A stretch of DNA of 64,000 nt from Ignavibacteriaceae bacterium (lineage in GTDB: Bacteria > Bacteroidota > Ignavibacteria > Ignavibacteriales > Ignavibacteriaceae), in the NCBI GenBank assembly GCA_023229425.1, contig JALNZG010000001.1, positions 434,001-498,000 of the forward strand. The letters are read 5' to 3'. A model generated the notes under the pieces. It was not told the DNA's origin, did no database searches, and saw only the letters and a program-made list of their open reading frames with translations. Every line of letters begins with the position of its first letter. The first letter of the stretch is position 1. A program made the translations under genes and the position numbers. Shown here piece by piece: positions 23,879-32,887 of this stretch.

Positions 23879-26800
23879 TTGACTAATCAAAGAATTTCCT
23901 TTGGAAAAATTAAGCCGGTTCTTCCCATCCCGGATTTGCTCGATATTCAAAAAGAATCTTTTGAAGAATTTTTACAGCGTAATATTCCTAATGCTAAACG
24001 CGAAAATAAAGGTCTTCAAGCTGTTTTTACTTCCAACTTCCCGATTTTTGATAATAAAGAAAATTTCAGACTGGATTTTGTTGAATATAACATTGAAAAA
24101 GCCCGCTATTCAATTCAAGAATGTATTGAAAAGGGACTTACGTTTGCTGCACCTTTAAAAGCAAAATTAAGACTTGCAACGAAGGACCCCGATACGGAAG
24201 AATTTATTAATGCCGTAGAGCAAGAAGTTTATCTTGGAAACCTTCCGTTTATGACGGAACAGGGAACGTTTGTTATTAACGGGGCAGAAAGAGTAGTTGT
24301 AACTCAACTTCATCGTTCTCCCGGTGTTGCTTTCTCTCAAACAATTCATCCTAATGGCACACCACTTTATGCGGCAAGAATTATCCCGCTTAAGGGTTCA
24401 TGGGTTGAATTTGCTACAGATATTAATCATATTTTGTACGTTTATATTGATAGAAGAAAAAAATTCCCTTCGACAACTTTATTAAGAGCGCTTGGTTATA
24501 CAAATGATGAAGAAATTCTCCAGCTCTTTGATTTGGTTGAAACCGTAAATGTGAATAAAGTTCAAATTGAAAACTACATCGGCAGAATGATCGCCAGCGA
24601 TGTTTTTGATACATCAAGCGGTGAAATTTTCCTTTCAAGAGAAAGTATTTTCTCTGAAGAAGATGTTGAAAGAGTAAAAGATGCCGAAGTTGAAGAAATC
24701 AAATTTATAAGTGAAGAAATTAACACCGACCAGAGTTTAATTCTCAATACATTAAGAAAAGATCCTGCGCACACCAAAGAAGAAGCTTTATTCGCAATTT
24801 ATCGTCAACTTCGTACAGGTGAGGCCCCTGATGTAGATACCGCCGCTTCTCTTATTGAAAAACTTTTCTTTAATGACAAACGATATGACCTTGGTGATGT
24901 TGGTCGTCATCGTATGAATGATAAATTAAAATTAGATATTCCTGAAACCACCACCGTTCTTACTCCGGTTGATATTATTGAAATTATGCGCTATATCATC
25001 CGCATGAAAAACGGGTTGGAATCAACGGACGATATTGATCACTTAGGAAATAGAAGAGTTAGAACTGTTGGAGAGCAAATTCAACAGCAATTCAACGTTG
25101 GTATTTCGCGCATGTCGAGAACCATTAAAGAACGTATGAATGTGCGCGATTCGGAAAACTTTACTCCGCAAGAATTAGTAAACGCCAGAACAATAAGCAG
25201 CGTTATTAATGCATTCTTCGGAACAAATCCGCTTTCTCAATTTATGGATCAGACAAATCCGCTAGCGGAGTTAACTCACAAGAGGAGAATGTCTGCCTTA
25301 GGACCTGGCGGATTAACGAGAGAACGCGCCGGTTTTGAAGTCCGTGACGTTCATTACACACATTACGGGCGGTTATGCCCGATTGAAACGCCTGAAGGTC
25401 CGAACATTGGTCTTATTTCTTCGTTAACGATATTTGCAAGGGTAAACAAATACGGATTCCTTGAAACTCCATATCGAAAAGTAAAAGGGAAAAAAGCCAC
25501 TGAAGATGTAACTTATTTAACTGCCGAACAAGAAGATTTATATACAATAGCTCAGGCAAATGCCGAGTTGAATGAAAAAAATGAATTCGTGAACGACCGT
25601 ATTAAATCAAGGAACAAAGGCGAATTTCCTATCGTTCATCACGATCAATTACAATATATGGATGTAGCTCCCGCGCAGATCGTAAGCGCCGCCGCAACCT
25701 TAATCCCATTCCTGGAACATGATGATGCCAATAGAGCTTTGATGGGTTCAAACATGATGCGTCAAGCTGTTCCGTTATTGGTTACTGAAGCTCCAATTGT
25801 TGGAACCGGTTTTGAAGGAAAAATTGCCGTTGATTCCCGTGCGGTTATTCTTGCCGAAGATGACGGCTTTGTTGAATATGTTGATTCAAATAAAATTACT
25901 GTTATTTATGATTTAGATCCGAAATCAATTGAAGCTATTACAAGTTTCGACGATGTACGAAGAGAAACTTACCAACTTATTAAATTCACTGGAACCAACC
26001 AGGAAACAAGCATCAACCAAAAGCCGATTGTTAAAGAAAAACAACGCATTAAAAAGGGTGATGTTATAGCCGATGGTTGTGCTACCGATCAAGGAGAACT
26101 TGCTCTTGGTAGAAATGTTCTTGTAGCGTTTATGCCTTGGCGAGGTTACAATTTTGAGGATGCTATCATTTTAAGTGAACGACTTGTTGCCAACGATACT
26201 TTTACCTCGCTTCATGTTGAAGAATTTGAATTGCAAGTAAGAGAAACAAAACGTGGCGAAGAAGAGCTTACAAGAGAAATTCCAAACGTAAGCGAAGAAG
26301 CCGTAAAGAATCTAGACGAAAACGGAATTGTTCACGTCGGTGCAGAAGTAAAAGAAGGTGATATTCTGATTGGAAAAATTACTCCGAAAGGGGAGACCGA
26401 TCCGACACCTGAAGAAAAATTATTACGCGCGATCTTTGGTGATAAAGCCGGCGATGTTAAAGATGCTTCTCTTAAAGCTTCTCCCGGTATTCGCGGAACG
26501 GTTATTAAAACAAGATTATTCAGCCGTAAGAAAAAAGAAGCTGACGGTAAGAAGGTTGAGAAAAAATCTTTCGAACAAGTAGAAGCGGCGCATAAAGTTA
26601 AAACTACCGCTCTTTATAAAAAATTGATTGATAAATTAACCATGATCTGCAACGGACAAACTTCTGTCGGCATCCGCGATGTGGATGGCTCCGTTGTGCT
26701 TAGAAGCGGTACAGCAATTAAAGAAAAAACTTTTTCTGATCTTGATGACGTTACAAAATTAGATTACACAAACGGCTGGTTTGATACTAAAAAAGTAAAT

Positions 26801-27637
26801 CAGATCGTTCAAAAATTATATGCAAATTACTTTGATACGCTTTCAGATTTTGAAGAAGATTTCAAACGTGAAAAAATTAAAATTCAAATTGGAGATGAAT
26901 TACCTCCAGGAATCGTTCAACTTGCAAAAGTTTACGTTGCAAAAAAACGTAAAATTTCTGTTGGTGATAAAATGGCGGGACGACACGGTAATAAAGGTGT
27001 TGTTTCTAAAGTTGTTCCGGTTGAAGACATGCCATTTATGCCCGACGGAACCCCTGTTGATATTATCTTAAATCCGCTCGGCGTTCCTTCCCGTATGAAC
27101 CTCGGTCAATTGTACGAAACTGCACTCGGATGGGTAGGTAAACTTCTTGGAGTAAAATTTGCCACTCCTATTTTTGATGGAGCAAAATTATCCGATGTTG
27201 AAAACTGGCTTGAAAAAGCAGGATTAGACAAAGGAAGTAAAATCGAACTTTATGATGGAAGAAGTGGAGAGAAGTTCCATCAGAAAGTTACTTGTGGTTA
27301 TATTTATATGTTAAAACTCGGTCACATGGTTGACGATAAGATCCATGCCCGTTCAATTGGACCATACTCGTTAATTACGCAGCAGCCACTTGGTGGAAAA
27401 GCGCAATTTGGTGGTCAAAGATTTGGTGAGATGGAAGTTTGGGCGCTAGAAGGTTACGGAGCATCAAATATTTTACAGGAAGTATTAACTGTAAAAAGTG
27501 ATGACGTTGCCGGACGTTCCAAAGTGTATGAAGCTATTGTTAAAGGTGAAAATTTACCGGTACCTAATGTACCTGAATCGTTTAACGTTCTTATTAAAGA
27601 ACTTCAAGGCTTAGGCTTAGATATTCACATTAATTAG
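23879..27637 (+). CDS. rpoB: DNA-directed RNA polymerase subunit beta
   Basis: The second-largest subunit of RNA polymerase, forming one pincer and half of the active site. The 1252 aa include the fork and rifampicin region (MDQTNPLAELTHKRRMSALG, GGLTRERAGFEVRDVH) and the conserved GDKMAGRHGNKGVVSK near the active site. The start is TTG at 23879, set by GGAGG 7 bp upstream. No in-frame ATG gives a family-like start (TNQRISFGKIKPVLPIPDLL). rpoC follows after 49 bp. Confidence 0.98.
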   Translation: MTNQRISFGKIKPVLPIPDLLDIQKESFEEFLQRNIPNAKRENKGLQAVFTSNFPIFDNKENFRLDFVEYNIEKARYSIQECIEKGLTFAAPLKAKLRLATKDPDTEEFINAVEQEVYLGNLPFMTEQGTFVINGAERVVVTQLHRSPGVAFSQTIHPNGTPLYAARIIPLKGSWVEFATDINHILYVYIDRRKKFPSTTLLRALGYTNDEEILQLFDLVETVNVNKVQIENYIGRMIASDVFDTSSGEIFLSRESIFSEEDVERVKDAEVEEIKFISEEINTDQSLILNTLRKDPAHTKEEALFAIYRQLRTGEAPDVDTAASLIEKLFFNDKRYDLGDVGRHRMNDKLKLDIPETTTVLTPVDIIEIMRYIIRMKNGLESTDDIDHLGNRRVRTVGEQIQQQFNVGISRMSRTIKERMNVRDSENFTPQELVNARTISSVINAFFGTNPLSQFMDQTNPLAELTHKRRMSALGPGGLTRERAGFEVRDVHYTHYGRLCPIETPEGPNIGLISSLTIFARVNKYGFLETPYRKVKGKKATEDVTYLTAEQEDLYTIAQANAELNEKNEFVNDRIKSRNKGEFPIVHHDQLQYMDVAPAQIVSAAATLIPFLEHDDANRALMGSNMMRQAVPLLVTEAPIVGTGFEGKIAVDSRAVILAEDDGFVEYVDSNKITVIYDLDPKSIEAITSFDDVRRETYQLIKFTGTNQETSINQKPIVKEKQRIKKGDVIADGCATDQGELALGRNVLVAFMPWRGYNFEDAIILSERLVANDTFTSLHVEEFELQVRETKRGEEELTREIPNVSEEAVKNLDENGIVHVGAEVKEGDILIGKITPKGETDPTPEEKLLRAIFGDKAGDVKDASLKASPGIRGTVIKTRLFSRKKKEADGKKVEKKSFEQVEAAHKVKTTALYKKLIDKLTMICNGQTSVGIRDVDGSVVLRSGTAIKEKTFSDLDDVTKLDYTNGWFDTKKVNQIVQKLYANYFDTLSDFEEDFKREKIKIQIGDELPPGIVQLAKVYVAKKRKISVGDKMAGRHGNKGVVSKVVPVEDMPFMPDGTPVDIILNPLGVPSRMNLGQLYETALGWVGKLLGVKFATPIFDGAKLSDVENWLEKAGLDKGSKIELYDGRSGEKFHQKVTCGYIYMLKLGHMVDDKIHARSIGPYSLITQQPLGGKAQFGGQRFGEMEVWALEGYGASNILQEVLTVKSDDVAGRSKVYEAIVKGENLPVPNVPESFNVLIKELQGLGLDIHIN

Positions 27638-27686
27638 CGCTAAACAATTTAATAAAGTCCGCCGAAGGTGGATAAGGAGATTATAA

Positions 27687-30600
27687 ATGTCCTTCAGAAA
27701 TCAAGAAAATACCGTAAGAGAAATTACAAATATTACTATCACCCTGGCTAGCCCGGATGATATTTTAGCGCGTTCTCATGGCGAAATCACTAAACCTGAA
27801 ACGATCAATTATAGAACGTTTCGACCGGAAAAAGATGGTCTCTTTTGCGAAAAAATATTCGGACCAACCCGTGATTGGGAATGTTATTGCGGTAAATATA
27901 AAAGAATTAGATACAAAGGTATTGTCTGCGATCGTTGCGGTGTTGAAGTAACACAGAAAAGTGTCCGTAGAGAAAGAATGGGGCACATTGCTCTTGCTGT
28001 TCCTGTGGTTCATATTTGGTTCTTCCGCTCGCTTCCTTCTAAAATCGGAAATATGCTCGGATTTAGCACTAAAGAACTCGAAAGAATTATTTATTACGAA
28101 TCTTATGTAGTTATGAATCCTGGGCCTACCGGACTTAAGAGAAAAGATTTAATTTCGGAAGATCAGTACTTTGAAGTATTAAATTCGTTACCGGCCGGGA
28201 ATGATAGACTTCCGGAAAATGATCCGAATAAATTCTATGCACGTATTGGCGGAGATGCGGTTAAAGAGTTACTAAAACAAACTGAAACTGAGTCACTCTT
28301 CAATGCATTACGTGACCAAGTTAAAATTGAAACTTCCCAGCAGAAAAAAGAAGAAATTCTAAAAAGGTTAAAAGTTATTGAAGCTTTCCGTGAAAAAGAA
28401 GGAAAACTTCCTAATAAACCGGAATGGATGACACTCAGCTATATCCCTGTAATTCCGCCTGAACTTCGCCCTCTTGTTCCTCTTGAAGGAGGAAGATTTG
28501 CGACTTCAGATTTAAATGACTTATACAGACGCGTAATTATCCGTAATAACCGTTTAAAAAGATTAATTGACATTAAAGCTCCTGAAGTTATTCTTCGTAA
28601 CGAAAAAAGAATGCTTCAAGAAGCAGTTGATGCGTTGTTCGATAATTCACGCCGCGGTTCTGCCGTTAGAAGCGATAACAATCGTCCTTTAAAATCTTTA
28701 AGTGATGTACTTAAAGGAAAACAAGGAAGATTCCGTCAAAATCTTTTAGGAAAAAGAGTTGATTATTCAGGCCGTTCGGTAATTGTAGTTGGTCCTGAAT
28801 TAAAATTACATCAGTGCGGTTTACCAAAAGATATGGCGGTTGAATTATTCAAACCGTTTGTTATTAGAAAACTTATTGAACGCGGACACAACAAAACTGT
28901 AAAAAGCGCAAAAAAAGTTGTTGATAGAAAAGACCCGATTATTTGGGAAGTCTTAGAAAAAATTATTGATGGTCACCCGGTATTGTTAAACCGCGCGCCA
29001 ACGTTGCATAGACTCGGTATCCAGGCTTTTCAACCGGTGCTTATAGATGAAAAAGCGATCCGTCTCCATCCTATGGTTTGTACGGCTTTCAATGCGGATT
29101 TCGACGGTGATCAAATGGCTGTTCACGTTCCGCTTTCTTATGAAGCGCAGTTAGAAGCATCTTTGTTAATGCTTAGTTCGCATAATATTCTTTCACCGCA
29201 GAACGGCAGCCCGATCGTTGTTCCAACGCAGGATATCGTTCTTGGTTGTTATTATTTAACAAAGAAGCGAGATGGTGATCTCGGAGAAGGAATGACCTTT
29301 AGTTGTCCTGAAGAAGCTATCATCGCTTATAATAACAAAGTGGTTGGATTGCACGCAAAAGCCAACGTAAGAATTAACGGCGAAATTATTGAAACTACTA
29401 TTGGTAGAATTATTTTTAATCAAATCGTTCCAAAGGAAATGGGATTTTTTAATCACCTTCTTATAAAGAAAACCTTCGGTGGATTTATAGGCCAAGTTTT
29501 TCTAAAACTCGGTAATAAAGTTACCGCAAAATTCCTTGATGACTTAAAAGAAACCGGATTCCGCTATGCTACTGCAGGCGGTTTATCAATTAGTTTTAGT
29601 GATATGCTGATCCCTGCTGAAAAAGAAACTTATATCAATAGTGCTAATCAAAAAGTTGATCAAATTCTGAACGAGCATGAACAAGGTGTAATTACCGACA
29701 CTGAACGGTATAATAAAATTATTGACGTTTGGACACATACCACCAACGATGTTGCAAAAATCTTGATGGAAAAATTAAAGAATGCTGAAAACGGATTTAA
29801 CGCAGTTCACATGATGGTTGATTCAGGCGCGAGAGGGTCTCAAGAACAAGTTCGTCAGTTAGCCGGTATGCGTGGATTGATGATGAAGCCGCAGAAATCT
29901 TTAACCGGTCAAGCCGGGGAAATTATTGAGAATCCAATTATCGCTAATTTCAAAGAAGGGCTATCGGTACTTGAATATTTTATCTCTACACACGGTGCAA
30001 GAAAAGGTCTTGCCGATACAGCTCTTAAAACAGCTGATGCCGGTTATCTTACACGAAGATTAGTTGACGTTTCTCAAGATGTTATTATTACGGATATTGA
30101 TTGCGGAACCATTCTCGGAATTCACATTACTGCATTAAAAGATGTTGAAGAAGAAAGAGAACCGCTTGCAGAACGTATAACAGGAAGGGTTTCTCAAGAA
30201 GATATTTATGATTCCAAAACTGATGAACTACTTGTCGGTGCTGGGGAATTAATTACGGAAACCATTGCTCAACGGGTTGAGGACGCAAATATTGATTCCG
30301 TTTATATCAGAACAGTGCTTACTTGCGAATCAAAACATGGAGTTTGCGCTAAATGTTACGGTAGAAATTTAACCACCGGAAAATTAGTTGAAGTTGGCGA
30401 AGCTGTTGGCGTGGTGGCTGCACAATCGATTGGAGAACCCGGTACACAGCTAACCTTAAGAACTTTCCACCTTGGCGGAACATCTTCGCGTATTGCAAGT
30501 CAGTCTCAAGTAGAAACGGTTGTTGGCGGTTATATCAAATTCAACAGAATTAATTCAGTTGAAAAAGAAGGTTTCTTCGGAAAAGTTCAAGTTGTTACAG

Positions 30601-31916
30601 GACGACGTGGTTCGGTTGAAATATATGACGATAATGATGTGGTTGTTAAAAAATATGATGTTCCTTACGGTGCGGAATTGCATGTTCGTGAAGGGACAAA
30701 AGTAACAAAGAAAACCGCATTGTATAATCACGATCCATACAATTCGCTTATCATCAGCGATATAGCGGGTAAAGTTAAATTTGTTGATTTGGTAGATAAT
30801 AACACTATACAGCAGATCACTGATGAGCAAACTGGACACGTTCAAAAGATCGTAATCGAATCAAAAGATAAAAATTTAACTCCGAGTATAGCAATTGTAG
30901 CTCATGATGCTACTACCAAAACATTTAACTTACCTATTCGTGCATTTTTATCTGTTGAAGAAGGGGAAGAAATTTCTGCAGGTACCATTCTCGCAAAAAT
31001 TTCTAAACAAGCTTCAAAATCAAGAGATATTACAGGCGGTCTTCCAAGAGTAACGGAACTTTTTGAAGCTCGCAGCCCGCAAGAGCCTTCAATTGTTTCC
31101 GAAATAGAAGGAATTGTTAAATTCGGTACAAAAAAGAAGGGCTCCCGAGAAATAATAATTGTTGCAATTGATGAATCGGATCAGAAAAAATATAATGTTC
31201 CGTTATCAAAGCATATTTTGGTTCAAGAAGGTGATGAAATCCCAGCCGGTGAAAAAATTACCGACGGACCGATAAATCCGCATGATATTTTGAATATCAA
31301 CGGGACAAACGCAGTTCAGGAATATCTCTTAAATGAAATTCAGGATGTTTATCGTTTGCAAGGTGTAAAAATTAACGATAAACATATTGAAGTTATCGTA
31401 AGACAAATGTTACAGAAACTTCGCATAGTTGATTCCGGCGATTCTAAGTTTCTTGAAGACGATACTGTTGACCGCTATAATTTCTTTGAAGAAAATCAAA
31501 GAATATTAAATTCAGTTGTAGTTACTGTAAAAGGTGACTCTAAGTTAAAAGAGGGGCAAGTGGTATCGAAAGCTAAATTGCGAGATATTAATGCCGATCT
31601 TAAAAGAAAAGCAAAAAAAGAAATAGAAGTTCGCGAAGCCAAAGCGGCTACTTTCGAGCACATTTTGCTTGGAATAACACAGGCAGCTTTATCAACTGAA
31701 AGCTTTATCTCTGCAGCATCATTCCAAGAGACCACAAAAGTATTAACGAATGCAGCTATTGCCGCAAAAAATGATACTTTGCGTGGACTGAAGGAAAATG
31801 TAGTTATGGGTCAATTAATTCCGGCTGGAACCGGTTTGAAGAAATATAGAAATATTATTTTGAAGTCGGCAGAGCAAGAAGTTGAGGAATCACCAAGTAT
31901 TTCTCAGGAAGCTTAA
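27687..31916 (+). CDS. rpoC: DNA-directed RNA polymerase subunit beta'
   Basis: The largest RNA polymerase subunit, holding the catalytic Mg in NADFDGDQMAVH. The 1409 aa have the N-terminal zinc site (CYCGKY ... CDRCG), the clamp and bridge-helix regions (DSGARGSQEQVRQLAGMRGL, KTADAGYLTRRLVDVSQD), and a second zinc cluster with CESKHGVCAKCYG. A long insert-type region after about residue 950 is usual for Bacteroidota/Chlorobiota. The ribosome site is AAGGAG. The next gene, rpsL, has its own strong promoter. Confidence 0.98.
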   Translation: MSFRNQENTVREITNITITLASPDDILARSHGEITKPETINYRTFRPEKDGLFCEKIFGPTRDWECYCGKYKRIRYKGIVCDRCGVEVTQKSVRRERMGHIALAVPVVHIWFFRSLPSKIGNMLGFSTKELERIIYYESYVVMNPGPTGLKRKDLISEDQYFEVLNSLPAGNDRLPENDPNKFYARIGGDAVKELLKQTETESLFNALRDQVKIETSQQKKEEILKRLKVIEAFREKEGKLPNKPEWMTLSYIPVIPPELRPLVPLEGGRFATSDLNDLYRRVIIRNNRLKRLIDIKAPEVILRNEKRMLQEAVDALFDNSRRGSAVRSDNNRPLKSLSDVLKGKQGRFRQNLLGKRVDYSGRSVIVVGPELKLHQCGLPKDMAVELFKPFVIRKLIERGHNKTVKSAKKVVDRKDPIIWEVLEKIIDGHPVLLNRAPTLHRLGIQAFQPVLIDEKAIRLHPMVCTAFNADFDGDQMAVHVPLSYEAQLEASLLMLSSHNILSPQNGSPIVVPTQDIVLGCYYLTKKRDGDLGEGMTFSCPEEAIIAYNNKVVGLHAKANVRINGEIIETTIGRIIFNQIVPKEMGFFNHLLIKKTFGGFIGQVFLKLGNKVTAKFLDDLKETGFRYATAGGLSISFSDMLIPAEKETYINSANQKVDQILNEHEQGVITDTERYNKIIDVWTHTTNDVAKILMEKLKNAENGFNAVHMMVDSGARGSQEQVRQLAGMRGLMMKPQKSLTGQAGEIIENPIIANFKEGLSVLEYFISTHGARKGLADTALKTADAGYLTRRLVDVSQDVIITDIDCGTILGIHITALKDVEEEREPLAERITGRVSQEDIYDSKTDELLVGAGELITETIAQRVEDANIDSVYIRTVLTCESKHGVCAKCYGRNLTTGKLVEVGEAVGVVAAQSIGEPGTQLTLRTFHLGGTSSRIASQSQVETVVGGYIKFNRINSVEKEGFFGKVQVVTGRRGSVEIYDDNDVVVKKYDVPYGAELHVREGTKVTKKTALYNHDPYNSLIISDIAGKVKFVDLVDNNTIQQITDEQTGHVQKIVIESKDKNLTPSIAIVAHDATTKTFNLPIRAFLSVEEGEEISAGTILAKISKQASKSRDITGGLPRVTELFEARSPQEPSIVSEIEGIVKFGTKKKGSREIIIVAIDESDQKKYNVPLSKHILVQEGDEIPAGEKITDGPINPHDILNINGTNAVQEYLLNEIQDVYRLQGVKINDKHIEVIVRQMLQKLRIVDSGDSKFLEDDTVDRYNFFEENQRILNSVVVTVKGDSKLKEGQVVSKAKLRDINADLKRKAKKEIEVREAKAATFEHILLGITQAALSTESFISAASFQETTKVLTNAAIAAKNDTLRGLKENVVMGQLIPAGTGLKKYRNIILKSAEQEVEESPSISQEA

Positions 31917-31945
31917 AATAAAAAGCAAAAAACATACTGGTTTTC

Positions 31946-31974
31946 TTGACAAAAAATAATATTAGTCCTATATT
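31946..31974 (+). promoter_or_regulatory. Consensus sigma70-type promoter of the str genes
   Basis: TTGACA (31946-31951), exactly 17 bp and TATATT (31969-31974) lie about 45 bp before the rpsL start. The -35 box is a perfect consensus and the -10 differs at one position. This is the clearest promoter in the window and would drive rpsL-rpsG-fusA-tuf. Confidence 0.85.
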
Positions 31975-32018
31975 GTAAGGCTAATTTTTTTAATTACAGA
32001 ATTTTTGGAGAGTTTTTA

Positions 32019-32396
32019 GTGCCAACAATAAACCAATTAGTGCGAAAAGGTCGCAAGGTTATTAAACAGAACAGCAAGGCGCCCGCACTTGACGGATGCC
32101 CACAAAAGCGTGGAGTTTGTACTAGGGTTTATACTACTACGCCCAAAAAACCTAACTCTGCATTAAGAAAAGTTGCAAGAGTTCGCTTGACAAATAATAT
32201 GGAAGTTACTGCTTATATTCCGGGTGAAGGTCACAACCTTCAGGAACATTCAATTGTTTTAATCCGTGGTGGAAGAATTAAAGATCTTCCAGGTGTTCGG
32301 TACCATATTATACGTGGGACACTTGATACAAGCGGTGTTGAAGACAGAAAACAGAGTAGATCTAAATACGGTGCTAAAAAACCTAAATCGAAATAA
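32019..32396 (+). CDS. rpsL: 30S ribosomal protein S12
   Basis: Sits at the decoding centre and helps check codon-anticodon pairing; it is the classic streptomycin-resistance locus. The 125 aa show PTINQLVRKGR, KKPNSALRKVARVRL and PGEGHNLQEHS. The start is GTG at 32019 after GGAGAG. It leads the str genes behind a consensus promoter and is followed 5 bp later by rpsG. Confidence 0.98.
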   Translation: MPTINQLVRKGRKVIKQNSKAPALDGCPQKRGVCTRVYTTTPKKPNSALRKVARVRLTNNMEVTAYIPGEGHNLQEHSIVLIRGGRIKDLPGVRYHIIRGTLDTSGVEDRKQSRSKYGAKKPKSK

Positions 32397-32401
32397 GAAG
32401 T

Positions 32402-32869
32402 ATGAGAAAGAAAAGAGCTGAAAAGCGGTATATAAAACCCGATCCTAAATACAACGATATGGTCGTGGCAAAATTTGTTAACGCCATTATGTATGAAGGA
32501 AAGAAATCAGTTGCAAGAGATATAGTGTATTCTGCGTTTGATATTCTTGAAGAAAAAACAAAAAAACCAGGCGTCGAAGTTTTCAAAAAAGCAATGAGTA
32601 ACGTTCAACCTCTTATCGAAGTTCGCAGCAGAAGAGTCGGTGGCGCTACCTATCAAGTCCCTATGGAGGTTCGTCCTGAAAGACGGATTGCCTTGGCGAT
32701 GAGATGGATTAAAACCTATGCTCGCAAAAGAAGCGAAAAATCAATGTCCGTTAAATTAGCTAATGAACTCTTAGCGGCTTCAAATAACGAAGGATCTTCT
32801 GTAAAGAAAAAAGAAGAAACTCATAAAATGGCTGAAGCGAATAAAGCTTTCGCTCATTTTAAATGGTAA
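32402..32869 (+). CDS. rpsG: 30S ribosomal protein S7
   Basis: Nucleates assembly of the 30S head on 16S rRNA and lines the E and P sites. The 155 aa match the family length. Motifs seen are the N-terminal RKKRAEKRYIKPDPKY and the rRNA-binding RRVGGATYQVPMEVRPER. It has a five-base spacer after rpsL, so translation may be coupled. fusA starts 18 bp after its stop. Confidence 0.98.
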   Translation: MRKKRAEKRYIKPDPKYNDMVVAKFVNAIMYEGKKSVARDIVYSAFDILEEKTKKPGVEVFKKAMSNVQPLIEVRSRRVGGATYQVPMEVRPERRIALAMRWIKTYARKRSEKSMSVKLANELLAASNNEGSSVKKKEETHKMAEANKAFAHFKW

Positions 32870-32887
32870 TGAAAATTTAAGATAAGA

